From assembly GCA_024709145.1 (NCBI GenBank), contig JANJXG010000123.1, positions 41,270 to 105,269 of the forward strand: 64,000 bases of DNA, in the 5' to 3' direction. Of this stretch, positions 1 to 8,727 are shown in pieces. Position 1 is the first letter of the stretch. Every line of letters begins with the position of its first letter. The notes under the pieces were generated by a model. It did no database searches. It saw only the letters and a list, made by a program, of their open reading frames with translations, and was not told where the DNA came from. The DNA comes from Bacteroidales bacterium (GTDB lineage: Bacteria > Bacteroidota > Bacteroidia > Bacteroidales > F082). Both the position numbers and the translations under genes were made by a program.

Positions 1-1820
1 GCTCGGGCAGCATCATCGAGGAAATCGAAAACCCCATCGCCTTTGCTCACCGGATTACCCTGCTGATCGAGGTTGTCCACATTGAGCAGGTGGATGAGCG
101 GAACACCTTTCACACTTTCATCGCCTTCGGTGAAGTAACCTGTAGGCACTCCGTTCTGATTGCCCGAATAAAGCACGTTGAAAGTAAAATCTTCTTTATT
201 AACCTGAAATGCTTTGATGGAATAAACGTTTTTCATCATCAGATCCCACATCGGCATGCGGGTATTGAGCGATGTTCCTTTGAGCAGCTTTACGATTAGG
301 CTTTTGGGTGCATTGATCCCTCTGTCGGAAAATTCACCTACCTGGAAAGTGCTGTCGTAACCAATAACCGTATATTGATAGGCAACGGCCAGCGTCTGGT
401 CGGCATTGAGGTTTGTGTTGAGACTGATAAATCCGAGCTTACTGTTAAAGGTATACTCGGTGCTACTGAGTTTGCGGGCATTTTCGATCTTATCAAAATC
501 CTGACCGGCGACAAAGTAACCGCTTCTGCCCACAGAAAAAGGGTCGGCAGTGAGGTAGGCACTTACCCGGTTCACATCACGTACGCTGGCTGTATCGAGC
601 CGGCTGATCAGGTTATTGGAATTGCCCGATGGCAAAGGCGGACCAGCATTGGGCATCACCTCGCTGTTGTTGAGCCATTCGCGCCGGCCCTCTCCAAGGT
701 CAGTAAAGGCAACAATGTTGCGGTTGTCCTGCAAAGCAGGTCCAATATTGGTAACCCACACCTCAACGCGTGTAATGTTAATATCAGAAGTAATGATTGG
801 CAGTGATGAAAGGCCTCTTTCATAGTTTTCGCGGAAATAATGCGAAAGGAAAAAGTGCCGGTTTTCTTCGTAATCAAGACTGCTTAATTTAAATTTGTTT
901 GTTTGTGCTCCCCCTTGAACAGTGATGTTTTTCGACTCACTTTCCTGTTGGGAGAAAACAGCTGTTACTGAGGTGCGTCCGAACTGAAGTTTGGTTTTAA
1001 TGCCAAAAAGCGCCTGACTTCCGCGAATAAGCGTGGTATTAAGCGGCATATTCACATTACCTGCTTCGATGAGTTTTACAATCTCGTCTTCTTTACCTTC
1101 ATATTTCAAAGCGAGTTTGTTTTCAAACTGGAAGGTAGCTTCGGTATTGTAATTGGTTTTGAATTCAATTTTATCGCCAATTTTGGCAATAACGTTCATC
1201 TGTATCTGCTGATCAAAATCGAAATTGGTCGTACGCCGCTGACGCACATCAAGCTGGGGATCTTCACGCAACATACTTCTCACCCCAAAAGTAACTTCAG
1301 CTGACCCTTGCGGACGGATATCGATGGTGTTGCTTCCAAAAATCTGGTCGAACACTTTGCCGCCCACATAGATGGCCGGTATGATGGATGAACCCGAGGT
1401 TGTTTTACTGCTTTGAGCACGCTCACTCCAATACTGACTGATGCCTTTGCGGTTGTGAAACTCCATGTATTCCTTTTCGGTCATGGGAACGGGATCACGG
1501 TAAGTAAAATTTCCGATTTTGCTGACGAAAATATATTGCTTGGAAACGGGATCGTAAACCACTTCCCGTTTGATATTTGGAGGGTCGTTGAGGTAGAGGG
1601 GTGAATGATCCCGGAGCTTTTCGGCCGGCTGACCACCATCTGCCGGAACGGGGTACACGGGTTTGGGAATAGTATCAGGTTCCTGTGGCAGAAAAGGTGC
1701 CAGAAAAGGCATGCTTTCCACACGATCGGCAGGCATGGCCAAAAGGGAAGAGATAGCAATCAGCAACCCAATGACAATCAGGCCGGCTAAGCGTAAACTT
1801 AATGGTTTCAATTTCCTCAA
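1..1820 (-). CDS. sprA: SprA/Sov, type IX secretion outer-membrane translocon (N-terminal part, cut by window edge)
   Basis: The reading frame stays open from a TTG at 1820 to the window edge, giving about 606 residues of a protein that normally exceeds 2,000. SprA is the very large outer-membrane beta-barrel through which type IX secretion cargo leaves the cell in Bacteroidota. The start MRKLKPLSLRLAGL is followed by a hydrophobic stretch typical of a signal peptide. Family-like phrases follow, such as SPLYLNDPPNIK near residue 75, GNFTYRDP, and NVIAKIGDKIEFKTNYNTEA. The TTG is chosen because an in-frame TAG lies just upstream (about 1846), no ATG intervenes, and this start keeps the signal peptide. 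RuvA lies directly upstream on the same strand, and ruvA-sprA adjacency is common in this phylum. Identity is from remembered family features, not a search. Confidence 0.88.
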   Translation of the reverse strand, partial: MRKLKPLSLRLAGLIVIGLLIAISSLLAMPADRVESMPFLAPFLPQEPDTIPKPVYPVPADGGQPAEKLRDHSPLYLNDPPNIKREVVYDPVSKQYIFVSKIGNFTYRDPVPMTEKEYMEFHNRKGISQYWSERAQSSKTTSGSSIIPAIYVGGKVFDQIFGSNTIDIRPQGSAEVTFGVRSMLREDPQLDVRQRRTTNFDFDQQIQMNVIAKIGDKIEFKTNYNTEATFQFENKLALKYEGKEDEIVKLIEAGNVNMPLNTTLIRGSQALFGIKTKLQFGRTSVTAVFSQQESESKNITVQGGAQTNKFKLSSLDYEENRHFFLSHYFRENYERGLSSLPIITSDINITRVEVWVTNIGPALQDNRNIVAFTDLGEGRREWLNNSEVMPNAGPPLPSGNSNNLISRLDTASVRDVNRVSAYLTADPFSVGRSGYFVAGQDFDKIENARKLSSTEYTFNSKLGFISLNTNLNADQTLAVAYQYTVIGYDSTFQVGEFSDRGINAPKSLIVKLLKGTSLNTRMPMWDLMMKNVYSIKAFQVNKEDFTFNVLYSGNQNGVPTGYFTEGDESVKGVPLIHLLNVDNLDQQGNPVSKGDGVFDFLDDAAR

Positions 1821-1865
1821 AGGATCACTTCTTTTTGTTCTTACCTAAGCAAATTTGTTTTTGGA

Positions 1866-2450
1866 TCACAGCACCCTGAGTGCTTCCCTGATCAACTTAT
1901 CAACCGCAAGAGAAGGATTATCAGCCACAATTTTGGCGAGTACCTTGTCGGCAGCAGCTTTGTTGAATCCAAGAACGAGCAGTGCTGATAACGCTTCCTC
2001 TTTGTTCGTATTGTATGAACTACCTGTTTTTTGACCGATTACCGGCAGTTTGCCGACCTTATCCCGCAAATCAACAACGATACGCTGAGCTGTTTTGGCA
2101 CCAATACCCTTCACCCGTTGCAAAGCAGCCGCATTGCCCGAAGCAATGGCTTCGATGGCTTCATGGGTACTCAACGATGAAAGAATGACCCTGGCTGTGT
2201 TGGCACCAACGCCTGAAACAGAGATCAAATGCAAAAAAAGACTCCGCTCTTCATCATCAAAAAAACCATACAACTGCTGAGCATCCTCTCTGACTGAGAA
2301 ATAGGTATACAGTTTGGCCGACTCAAGCGGCTGAATCGCAGTAAAGGTATTGAGCGAAATGTGAAGATGATATCCAATACCCTGAACATCAACTACCACG
2401 TAGGCAGGGGTCTTTTCAACAAGTTTTCCTGAAATGTAAGCGTACATCAT
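1866..2450 (-). CDS. ruvA: Holliday junction branch migration protein RuvA
   Basis: RuvA binds Holliday junctions as a tetramer and loads the RuvB motor during recombinational repair. The 194-residue protein begins MMYAYISGKLVEK and has the usual order: an OB-fold domain with GIGYHLHIS, then a helix-hairpin-helix region with LISVSGVGANTARVIL and LQRVKGIGAKTAQRIV. A C-terminal helical domain (ALLVLGFNKAAADKVL) that contacts RuvB follows. An in-frame extension to 2630 exists but has no family similarity and would lie upstream of the likely promoter, so the ATG at 2450 is preferred. That length fits the family (about 190-205). The gene precedes sprA on the same strand with a 45-bp gap. Confidence 0.96.
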   Translation of the reverse strand: MMYAYISGKLVEKTPAYVVVDVQGIGYHLHISLNTFTAIQPLESAKLYTYFSVREDAQQLYGFFDDEERSLFLHLISVSGVGANTARVILSSLSTHEAIEAIASGNAAALQRVKGIGAKTAQRIVVDLRDKVGKLPVIGQKTGSSYNTNKEEALSALLVLGFNKAAADKVLAKIVADNPSLAVDKLIREALRVL

Positions 2451-2482
2451 GATCCCATTTTGGAGCTGTGACAGATAAAGTG

Positions 2483-2490
2483 CAAAAATA
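2483..2490 (-). promoter_or_regulatory. Likely -7 element of the ruvA promoter
   Basis: On the minus strand this reads TATTTTTG, matching the Bacteroidota -7 consensus TAnnTTTG. Transcription would begin near 2478, about 28 bases before the ruvA ATG. No convincing -33 TTTG is placed at the right distance, so this rests on one element. It lies in the 321-bp divergent region 2451-2771, which otherwise holds only the promoter of the plus-strand membrane gene. Confidence 0.4.
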
Positions 2491-2714
2491 ACAAAAGCGG
2501 TGAAACAATGCCCGTGTTCATTGACAGACCTTTCAAAGTCAATCGATTTCTGTGAATCCGACATTTCGTTCTCACCTGCAAAAATCCAGTTCGGATGAAA
2601 GTTCTGAATTCCCTGAAAACCTTCAGTCATTTTGCGAATAAAGACGCAGAAAATTTTAACATTTAAACCAATCGAAAAAAGAATTGTCCTTTTATAAATC
2701 TCAAAACTGTTTGA

Positions 2715-2722
2715 TACTTTTG
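2715..2722 (+). promoter_or_regulatory. Likely -7 element upstream of the 2772 membrane gene
   Basis: TACTTTTG matches TAnnTTTG, about 50 bases before the ATG at 2772. The -33 element is not clear. Confidence 0.4.
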
Positions 2723-2771
2723 TGGTTTACACTCACTTGAGTAAAGATATAACCTATTCAATATCAATATT

Positions 2772-3176
2772 ATGAAGAAATATTATGTAACACTGGCAGT
2801 GATTCAGCTTTTTATTGCACTCGGAGCCATTCCTGCCGGTCTTGGCTACCTGAACGATACCAGTGGTCAGGGAATGGGCAACTCGGTGGCAATGCTCAGC
2901 CGTTCGCCTTTGACAAGTTTTTTGATTCCCGGCATCATTTTATTATTTGTTCATGGTTTTGGCAATATTGCAGGGGCCTACCTTTCGCTCAGGCGTCACA
3001 AATCTGCAGGTGTGGCAGGCATGATTCTGGGGTTCATTCAAATGGGCTGGATCGTGATTCAGGTGGCCTGGATTGGTTACCTGAGTTTTATGCAGCCAAT
3101 GTTTTTTATTATCGGACTTGCCGAGGCCGGAATTGGCTATTTCTTGCTTTGGCAACATCAAAAATCGGTTGTCTGA
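2772..3176 (+). CDS. Small four-helix membrane protein of unknown function
   Basis: A 134-residue integral membrane protein. Four hydrophobic segments are visible, roughly at residues 5-27, 48-68, 78-98 and 103-126, with a loop after the first helix (YLNDTSGQGMGNSV). There are no charged residues inside the helices and no catalytic motif. The gene stands alone between divergent ruvA and convergent kbl and has a plausible Bacteroidota promoter. I do not recognise the family; the pattern of four short helices resembles many small DUF membrane proteins of this phylum. Confidence 0.75.
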   Translation: MKKYYVTLAVIQLFIALGAIPAGLGYLNDTSGQGMGNSVAMLSRSPLTSFLIPGIILLFVHGFGNIAGAYLSLRRHKSAGVAGMILGFIQMGWIVIQVAWIGYLSFMQPMFFIIGLAEAGIGYFLLWQHQKSVV

Positions 3177-3242
3177 GCTGAAATCAAACCAAAAGTTTTC
3201 CGTTGATCTGAATAAATCAGAAAACCAAAGGAATGTATCAGG

Positions 3243-3273
3243 AAAAAAAAACAGGTTCTGATGAAACCTGTTT
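3243..3273 (-). terminator. Rho-independent terminator of kbl
   Basis: A perfect 9-bp stem (AAACAGGTT at 3249-3257 pairing with AACCTGTTT at 3265-3273) with a 7-base loop. On the minus strand it is followed by a run of T (the A-run 3243-3250 on plus). It sits 24 bases after the kbl stop codon. Confidence 0.8.
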
Positions 3274-3296
3274 CATAACAATTTGGTAAAGGATGA

Positions 3297-4484
3297 TCAG
3301 ATTACACCCAATTCTTTGCCCACTTTTGTAAAGGCTGCAATCGCCTTGTCGAGATGGGCTGTTTCATGTGCGGCTGAAATCTGCACCCTGATTCGTGCCA
3401 GACCTTTGGGAACAACAGGAAAATAAAATCCTATTACATAAATGCCTTCCTCCAGCAATTTGGAAGCAACTTGCTGCGAAAGTCTGGCATCGTATAACAT
3501 TACAGCACAAATAGCTGACCTGGTGGGCTTTATATCGAATCCGGCAGCTGTCATACCTTCCAGAAAATATGCAGTGTTTCGGTGCAGTTTATCTTGAAGT
3601 TCCGTTGTTTCGCTCATCATGTCAAACATTCTGATACCTGCGTTGACCACTGCGGGAGGTAGCGAATTTGAAAACAGGTAAGGACGCGAACGCTGACGCA
3701 ACAATTCGATTATTTCTTTGCGGCCTGTGGTAAAGCCGCCGATGGCACCGCCAAAAGCCTTACCGAGTGTGCCCGTAATTACATCCACTTCGCCGCGGAT
3801 ATTGTAAAGCTCGGTCACGCCGCGGCCTGTTTCACCAACAACGCCAGCCGAGTGGCATTCATCGACCATGACAAGGGCATCATACTTTTTGGCCAGCGCA
3901 TTGATCTGATCCATCGGTGCAACATTGCCATCCATCGAAAAAACACCATCCGTAACAATGATTCGAAATCTTTGCTGCTGAGCTTCAATCAATTGCTTTT
4001 CGAGATCTTCCATGTCAGCATTGGCATAACGGTAGCGTTTGGCCTTGCTCAACCTCACCCCATCAATAATGGAAGCATGGTTGAGTGCATCGGAAATAAT
4101 CGCATCCTCTTCGCCGAAAAGGGGTTCAAAAATACCACCATTGGCATCAAAGGCTGCTGCATAAAGAATCGTATCCTCTGTGCCAAAAAAATCAGCGATC
4201 TTTTTTTCCAACGTCTTGTGAAGGTCTTGCGTGCCGCAGATAAACCTGACCGAACTCATGCCAAAGCCATGGCTGTCGAGGGCCTCTTTGGCCGCCGCGA
4301 TCAGCGAGGGGTGATCGGAGAGACCAAGGTAATTGTTGGCACAAAAATTCAGAACCTTTTGGCCGCTTTCGAGGGTAATCTCAGCGTTTTGCGGACTCAC
4401 AATGATGCGTTCATTTTTGTAAAGGCCTGCTTCGCGAATCGAAGCAAGCTCTTGCTGAAGAAACTGTTGAATCTTGCCGTACAT
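3297..4484 (-). CDS. kbl: Glycine C-acetyltransferase (2-amino-3-ketobutyrate CoA ligase)
   Basis: A PLP-dependent alpha-oxoamine synthase of 395 residues, the usual Kbl length. It cleaves 2-amino-3-ketobutyrate with CoA to glycine and acetyl-CoA in threonine breakdown. Landmarks are NFCANNYLGLSDHP near the N-terminus, the DECHSAGVVGETGRG segment with the PLP-contacting Asp and His, and ITGTLGKAFGGAIGG with the Schiff-base lysine. The start at 4484 (MYGKIQQFLQ) is preferred over the longer frame to 4559 because a TAACTTTG -7 element lies between them. No tdh (threonine dehydrogenase) gene is adjacent. A strong hairpin terminator follows. KBL and serine palmitoyltransferase share this fold; the start and the active-site context favour KBL. 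Confidence 0.93.
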   Translation of the reverse strand: MYGKIQQFLQQELASIREAGLYKNERIIVSPQNAEITLESGQKVLNFCANNYLGLSDHPSLIAAAKEALDSHGFGMSSVRFICGTQDLHKTLEKKIADFFGTEDTILYAAAFDANGGIFEPLFGEEDAIISDALNHASIIDGVRLSKAKRYRYANADMEDLEKQLIEAQQQRFRIIVTDGVFSMDGNVAPMDQINALAKKYDALVMVDECHSAGVVGETGRGVTELYNIRGEVDVITGTLGKAFGGAIGGFTTGRKEIIELLRQRSRPYLFSNSLPPAVVNAGIRMFDMMSETTELQDKLHRNTAYFLEGMTAAGFDIKPTRSAICAVMLYDARLSQQVASKLLEEGIYVIGFYFPVVPKGLARIRVQISAAHETAHLDKAIAAFTKVGKELGVI

Positions 4485-4556
4485 AAAAATGATGTTAAGT
4501 TTTCTTGCCCGGCAGAATTGCTGCCAAAGGCTTGATAAGTGATTAATTTGAAGCCT

Positions 4557-4564
4557 CAAAGTTA
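4557..4564 (-). promoter_or_regulatory. -7 element of the kbl promoter
   Basis: The minus strand reads TAACTTTG, an exact match to TAnnTTTG. Transcription would begin about 65-70 bases before the ATG at 4484 and downstream of the longer alternative start, which supports the shorter Kbl. Confidence 0.5.
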
Positions 4565-4689
4565 AGACAGTTTGATGAAACGGGCATCAGTCTCTGACAA
4601 AAATGAACAATCAGGCTAAATGGCAACAGAAGCAACCGCAACCAGCGGCAACAAAAAAAATGCGACCTTTGCAGTTCAAACTTCAGAAC

Positions 4690-5763
4690 ATGGAAATAGC
4701 TTCATTGGTTTCAGGCGGTGTCGACAGTTCTGTTACAATTCCTTTACTCAAGGAACAGGGTTATGATCCGGTGATTTTTTACATCAAAATAGGCATGGAA
4801 GACGTACCGGGTTTTATCGATTGTCCATCGGAAGAAGACATCGAAATCACCTCCTATATTGCGCACAAATACGATTGCCACATGGTGATTGTTGATCTGC
4901 AAAAAGAATATTGGGAAAGTGTAGTGGCCTATACCATCGATGCCGTTAAAAAAGGACTTACACCCAATCCTGATGTGATGTGTAACCGCCTGATCAAGTT
5001 TGGAGCCTTCGAAGAGCGTTTTGGCAATCAATTTGATAAAATTACTACCGGACATTATGCCAGGACAATCGAGAATGAGCAGGGTCATTTTCTTTCCACG
5101 GCTGCCGACCCGGTGAAAGACCAAACCTACTTTTTAGCACGTATCACCTATGCGCAGCTCTCGAAGCTGATGTTTCCGGTGGGTGGTCTGCTCAAACCTG
5201 AGGTGAGATCGCTGGCCGAAAAGATGAAATTACCCAGTGCACACCGACCCGATAGTCAGGGAATTTGTTTTCTGGGAAAAGTTAATTACAACGACTTTAT
5301 TCGTCGGTATGCAGGCGAAAAAGAAGGGAAAATTATCGAGTTTGAAACGGGCAAAATTTTAGGAAAGCACAAAGGCTTTTGGTTTCACACCATCGGTCAG
5401 CGCAAAGGGCTTGGTTTAAGCGGAGGACCATGGTTTGTGGTAAGAAAAGACATCGGTGAAAACCTGATTTACGTTTCAAATGGCTACGATCCCGTGGCAC
5501 AATACCGTGAAATGATTCCACTTACCGATCTCCAGCTGCTTCATCCTGATTTCAGACTCAAAGATGGTATGGAACTGCGTTTTAAAATCCGACATCAACC
5601 CGATTTTAACGTTGGTAGGATCAGAATAACAGATCAAAAAGTGCTGATTCAATCAACCATTCCAGTGTCGGGTGTTGCTCCCGGTCAGTTTGGAGTGCTC
5701 TATCACGCCAGCGAACCTATTTGCCTGGGCAGTGGCGTTATTGATCAGGCAGACGAAGGCTGA
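4690..5763 (+). CDS. mnmA: tRNA-specific 2-thiouridylase MnmA
   Basis: MnmA uses ATP and a persulfide donor to thiolate U34 of tRNAs for Lys, Glu and Gln. The 357-residue protein has the ATP pyrophosphatase P-loop SGGVDSS at residues 8-14, the NPDVMCNRLIKFG segment with the first catalytic Cys, the TGHYAR motif, and SQGICFLG with the second catalytic Cys. The C-terminal part (GLGLSGGPWFVV, GVAPGQFGVLY) matches the MnmA beta-barrel. The frame extends upstream to 4603, but residues before MEIASLVSGG are unlike the family, so 4690 is chosen. The length is at the short end of the family. It is divergent from kbl. Confidence 0.95.
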   Translation: MEIASLVSGGVDSSVTIPLLKEQGYDPVIFYIKIGMEDVPGFIDCPSEEDIEITSYIAHKYDCHMVIVDLQKEYWESVVAYTIDAVKKGLTPNPDVMCNRLIKFGAFEERFGNQFDKITTGHYARTIENEQGHFLSTAADPVKDQTYFLARITYAQLSKLMFPVGGLLKPEVRSLAEKMKLPSAHRPDSQGICFLGKVNYNDFIRRYAGEKEGKIIEFETGKILGKHKGFWFHTIGQRKGLGLSGGPWFVVRKDIGENLIYVSNGYDPVAQYREMIPLTDLQLLHPDFRLKDGMELRFKIRHQPDFNVGRIRITDQKVLIQSTIPVSGVAPGQFGVLYHASEPICLGSGVIDQADEG

Positions 5764-5786
5764 ACCCGATTATTTTTATCCTCACT

Positions 5787-5820
5787 TTTGAGAGTTTTGT
5801 CCGAAAAGCTGCTAACTTCG
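5787..5820 (+). promoter_or_regulatory. Bacteroidota-type promoter for the M14 peptidase gene
   Basis: TTTG at 5787-5790 and TAACTTCG at 5813-5820 are separated by 22 bases, fitting the -33 TTTG / -7 TAnnTTTG architecture with one mismatch. The ATG is 75 bases downstream. Confidence 0.45.
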
Positions 5821-5894
5821 CTTCTTTATCGGACTTGAAAATTGGAAAAGTCTGAAGCAGCCCGATTCAGCATGGTCGAACAAATAATCAGTTT

Positions 5895-7382
5895 ATGAAA
5901 TCTTTCTGTTTGTCTTTACTTACCCTCCTGGGTTTGTTGGTTCTTTCAATGAATGCTTTGGCGCAACAGCCGTCGCCTCCCCTTACGGTGACAACTTATG
6001 ACAGCCTGACTGCAATTGTCAACCGACTCGATCAACAGTCGGAATACATTACGAATGAAGTGATTGGACAATCAGTCAATGGGAGAAACATTGTTGCAAT
6101 GAAGTTTTCAGCCGGCAACTTCGGTATGGATAACAACAAGCTGAAAGTCTTGATTTTTGCCCAGCAACACGGCAATGAACAAAGCGGAAAAGAAGGTGCA
6201 TTGATGCTTGCCCACTGGCTCCTGATGAAAGAAAACACCTGGCTGCTTAACCACCTCGACCTGGCACTAATTCCGCAAGTTAACCCTGATGGTGCTGAAG
6301 CAAACAAACGCCGGAACGGAAATAATATGGACCTCAACCGCAATCACCTGATCCTCACAGAGCCTGAAACACAGGCGCTTCATCATTTTTTCGATCAGCA
6401 CCTTTTTGAAGTCACACTCGATGTGCATGAATATGCTCCCTACGGCGATGATTGGAAGCAGTTTGGCTACCGTAAAAATACCGAAGTTGCCCTTGGCGGA
6501 TGTACCAACCTTGGTGTTGACAAGCAACTCAGGTCACTTGCAAACCAGGAAGCGCTGCCTTTTATGATGGACTATATCCGCAGAGCCGGTTTTAGTTCGT
6601 TTGTATATTGTCCGGGCGGACCTCCGGAAATTGACTACATCAGACACAGCACTTTCGATATCAACGATGGAAGACAAAGTTTCGGAATTCAGCAAACATT
6701 TTCATTTATTCAGGAAGGAATGAATGGCGAAGATCTGTTTGCCGATAACATTAGCCGTCGGGCAGCGGGCCAGATGACAGGAATGACGGCGCTGCTGCAG
6801 TTTGCAGCAGAAAACCGCAGTCTGATTAAACAACAGGTAAATGATTCACGCAGAGCTATTTACGTTGATTCGCTTCAAACCAGAGTCTCCATACAGTCAA
6901 TCCATCTGTCTGACGGTAGTATACTCGAATTGCCTTTGTGGTCCTATTTCACCGGAAAAGATACAGTGGTCAGAGTTCAGGATTATCGTCCGACAGTGGG
7001 CACTCTCACCGATGTTGAATGGCCAGAAGGTTATCTTATCCCATTGCAAAATACTGATCTGCTTGCCTGGACAGCGAGGCATGGAATGAAATCTGTAAGC
7101 TTGCCTGAAAACGGTGTGAAATTTGAGCGCTACTTTATACATGCAATCGACAGCATTGATTTTGAACGGGATATTATCGTTGATCCAGTAACTGAAAAGT
7201 CGGAAACAAGCCTGGCGGACGATACTGAATACCTGTTTTTCCCTACAGCTCAATTAAAAGGGCGGTTGCTCGTCATTGCCATGGAACCTAAATCGATGCT
7301 TGGACTGGTTACCTACGACCGGTATAAAAATCATTTAAAAGAAAAGACCTATTTCCCTGTTATCAGAGTAGTAAAAAAATAA
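5895..7382 (+). CDS. Secreted M14-family zinc carboxypeptidase
   Basis: A 495-residue exported metallopeptidase. Residues 1-23 form a signal peptide ending in ALAQ. The zinc site of family M14 is visible: HGNE (H92, E95) and H178 in LDVHEYAP. The substrate-binding segment NPDG (130-133), RRNGNNMDLNRN and the stretch around PETQALHHF are also family features. The region after about residue 330 is a C-terminal beta-rich domain without a recognised name. It probably trims peptides in the periplasm or outside the cell. The enolase-superfamily gene begins 24 bp downstream on the same strand, so the two may be cotranscribed, which would link peptide cleavage with amino-acid derivative isomerisation. 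Confidence 0.88.
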   Translation: MKSFCLSLLTLLGLLVLSMNALAQQPSPPLTVTTYDSLTAIVNRLDQQSEYITNEVIGQSVNGRNIVAMKFSAGNFGMDNNKLKVLIFAQQHGNEQSGKEGALMLAHWLLMKENTWLLNHLDLALIPQVNPDGAEANKRRNGNNMDLNRNHLILTEPETQALHHFFDQHLFEVTLDVHEYAPYGDDWKQFGYRKNTEVALGGCTNLGVDKQLRSLANQEALPFMMDYIRRAGFSSFVYCPGGPPEIDYIRHSTFDINDGRQSFGIQQTFSFIQEGMNGEDLFADNISRRAAGQMTGMTALLQFAAENRSLIKQQVNDSRRAIYVDSLQTRVSIQSIHLSDGSILELPLWSYFTGKDTVVRVQDYRPTVGTLTDVEWPEGYLIPLQNTDLLAWTARHGMKSVSLPENGVKFERYFIHAIDSIDFERDIIVDPVTEKSETSLADDTEYLFFPTAQLKGRLLVIAMEPKSMLGLVTYDRYKNHLKEKTYFPVIRVVKK

Positions 7383-7406
7383 TTCACACCAATTAAAACA
7401 GCCTTT

Positions 7407-8516
7407 ATGAAGATTGAAAACATCGAACTTTTCCACATCAGGATGGAACTCGTGAGTCCGTTTACCACTTCGATGGGAACGGAATACGACGAAGAACACA
7501 TTATCGTGAGAGTTGGTGCGGAAGGGCTTACCGGCTGGGGTGAATCGGTGGCTGAAGGCACACCTTTTTATTCCTATGAAACAGTGCAGACAGCCTGGCA
7601 TATTTTAAAAGACTTTCTGATTCCCGACATCCTTGGAAAAGAACTCAGCAGCATCGGTGATGCTATTGGTGCCTGGGAAAGAGTGCGTGGTCACCGAATG
7701 GCAAAAGCTGGGCTTGAAGCTGCATTGTGGGATCTTTTTGCCAAAGCACAGAACATTTCACTTTCCCAGCTCCTTGGTGGCAACCGCCAAAAAATTGATG
7801 TGGGCGTCAGCATCGGTATCCAGGAAAATGAAAGCCAGCTGCTCAGGAAAGTAGAAGGCTACCTGAAAGAAGGATACAAGCGGATTAAAATCAAAATCGC
7901 ACCCGGTCACGACCTCATTTACGTGAATGCCTTGCGTCGGGAGTATCCCGATCTGCTGCTTCAGGTTGATGCCAACTCAGCCTACACCCTTGGGCACAGT
8001 GATGTTTTCACTCAAATGGATGAGGCTAACCTGCTCTTGATCGAGCAGCCCCTCGGTTATGAAGACATTTATGAGCATTCCAAGCTTCAAAAACTGCTCA
8101 AAACACCCATCTGTCTCGACGAAAGCATCCACAGCCTCGACAATACACGCGCCGCCATTGAACTCAACAGTTGCCGGATCATCAACATCAAGCCAGGAAG
8201 AGTGGGTGGTTTCAGCGAATCAAAATTGATACACGACTACTGTGCTTCACAAAACGTTGCCGTATGGCATGGCGGCATGCTTGAATCGGGAATTGGCAGA
8301 GCCGGCAATGTTGCCCTGGCTTCTCTTCCAAACTTCAGCCTTCCGGGTGATATTTCCGCGAGCAAGCGCTACTATAAGCAGGACATTGTTTTACCCGAAT
8401 TCACTGTCAACAGCGACGGAACCATGGATGTTCCTTCCGGACCCGGAATCGGCGTGGAGATCGATCAACAAGCACTTAAAAAGGTTACTGTCAGAAAAGA
8501 AATTTTCAAAGCCTGA
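7407..8516 (+). CDS. menC: o-Succinylbenzoate synthase / N-succinylamino acid racemase (enolase superfamily)
   Basis: A 369-residue member of the muconate-lactonising subgroup of the enolase superfamily. The (alpha/beta)8 barrel shows the KIKI lysine (YKRIKIKIAP), metal ligands in LQVDAN, IEQPLG and LDESI, and the second catalytic Lys in INIKPGRVGG. The motif HGGMLESGIGRA near residue 290 is typical of the OSBS/NSAR branch, which can make o-succinylbenzoate for menaquinone or racemise N-succinyl amino acids. Which reaction applies cannot be read from sequence. No other men genes are in the window, and the neighbour is a carboxypeptidase, which leaves the racemase role open. The symbol menC is given with that reservation. 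Confidence 0.82.
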   Translation: MKIENIELFHIRMELVSPFTTSMGTEYDEEHIIVRVGAEGLTGWGESVAEGTPFYSYETVQTAWHILKDFLIPDILGKELSSIGDAIGAWERVRGHRMAKAGLEAALWDLFAKAQNISLSQLLGGNRQKIDVGVSIGIQENESQLLRKVEGYLKEGYKRIKIKIAPGHDLIYVNALRREYPDLLLQVDANSAYTLGHSDVFTQMDEANLLLIEQPLGYEDIYEHSKLQKLLKTPICLDESIHSLDNTRAAIELNSCRIINIKPGRVGGFSESKLIHDYCASQNVAVWHGGMLESGIGRAGNVALASLPNFSLPGDISASKRYYKQDIVLPEFTVNSDGTMDVPSGPGIGVEIDQQALKKVTVRKEIFKA

Positions 8517-8727
8517 GTTTTGCGAAAGTTGATTTTTTCAGGGATCAAGCTCATTTCATTTCGATTATTCATTTCCAGCATCATAGCTTTTTAGATTCAA
8601 TAAAACACACCAAGAATCTGAAGTATGTCAGCTGCTGAATCACTCTTAAAATTCAAGAAAAGTCGATAAAAGCGGGCTGTTTTTGGTAAAATCTTCGTAA
8701 ATTGCCTGTTTTTAAGCCCAATTAAAT

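Noticed and set aside
3852..4535. 227-residue plus-strand frame over kbl
   Set aside because: Antisense to the PLP enzyme and its promoter region; treated as a shadow frame.
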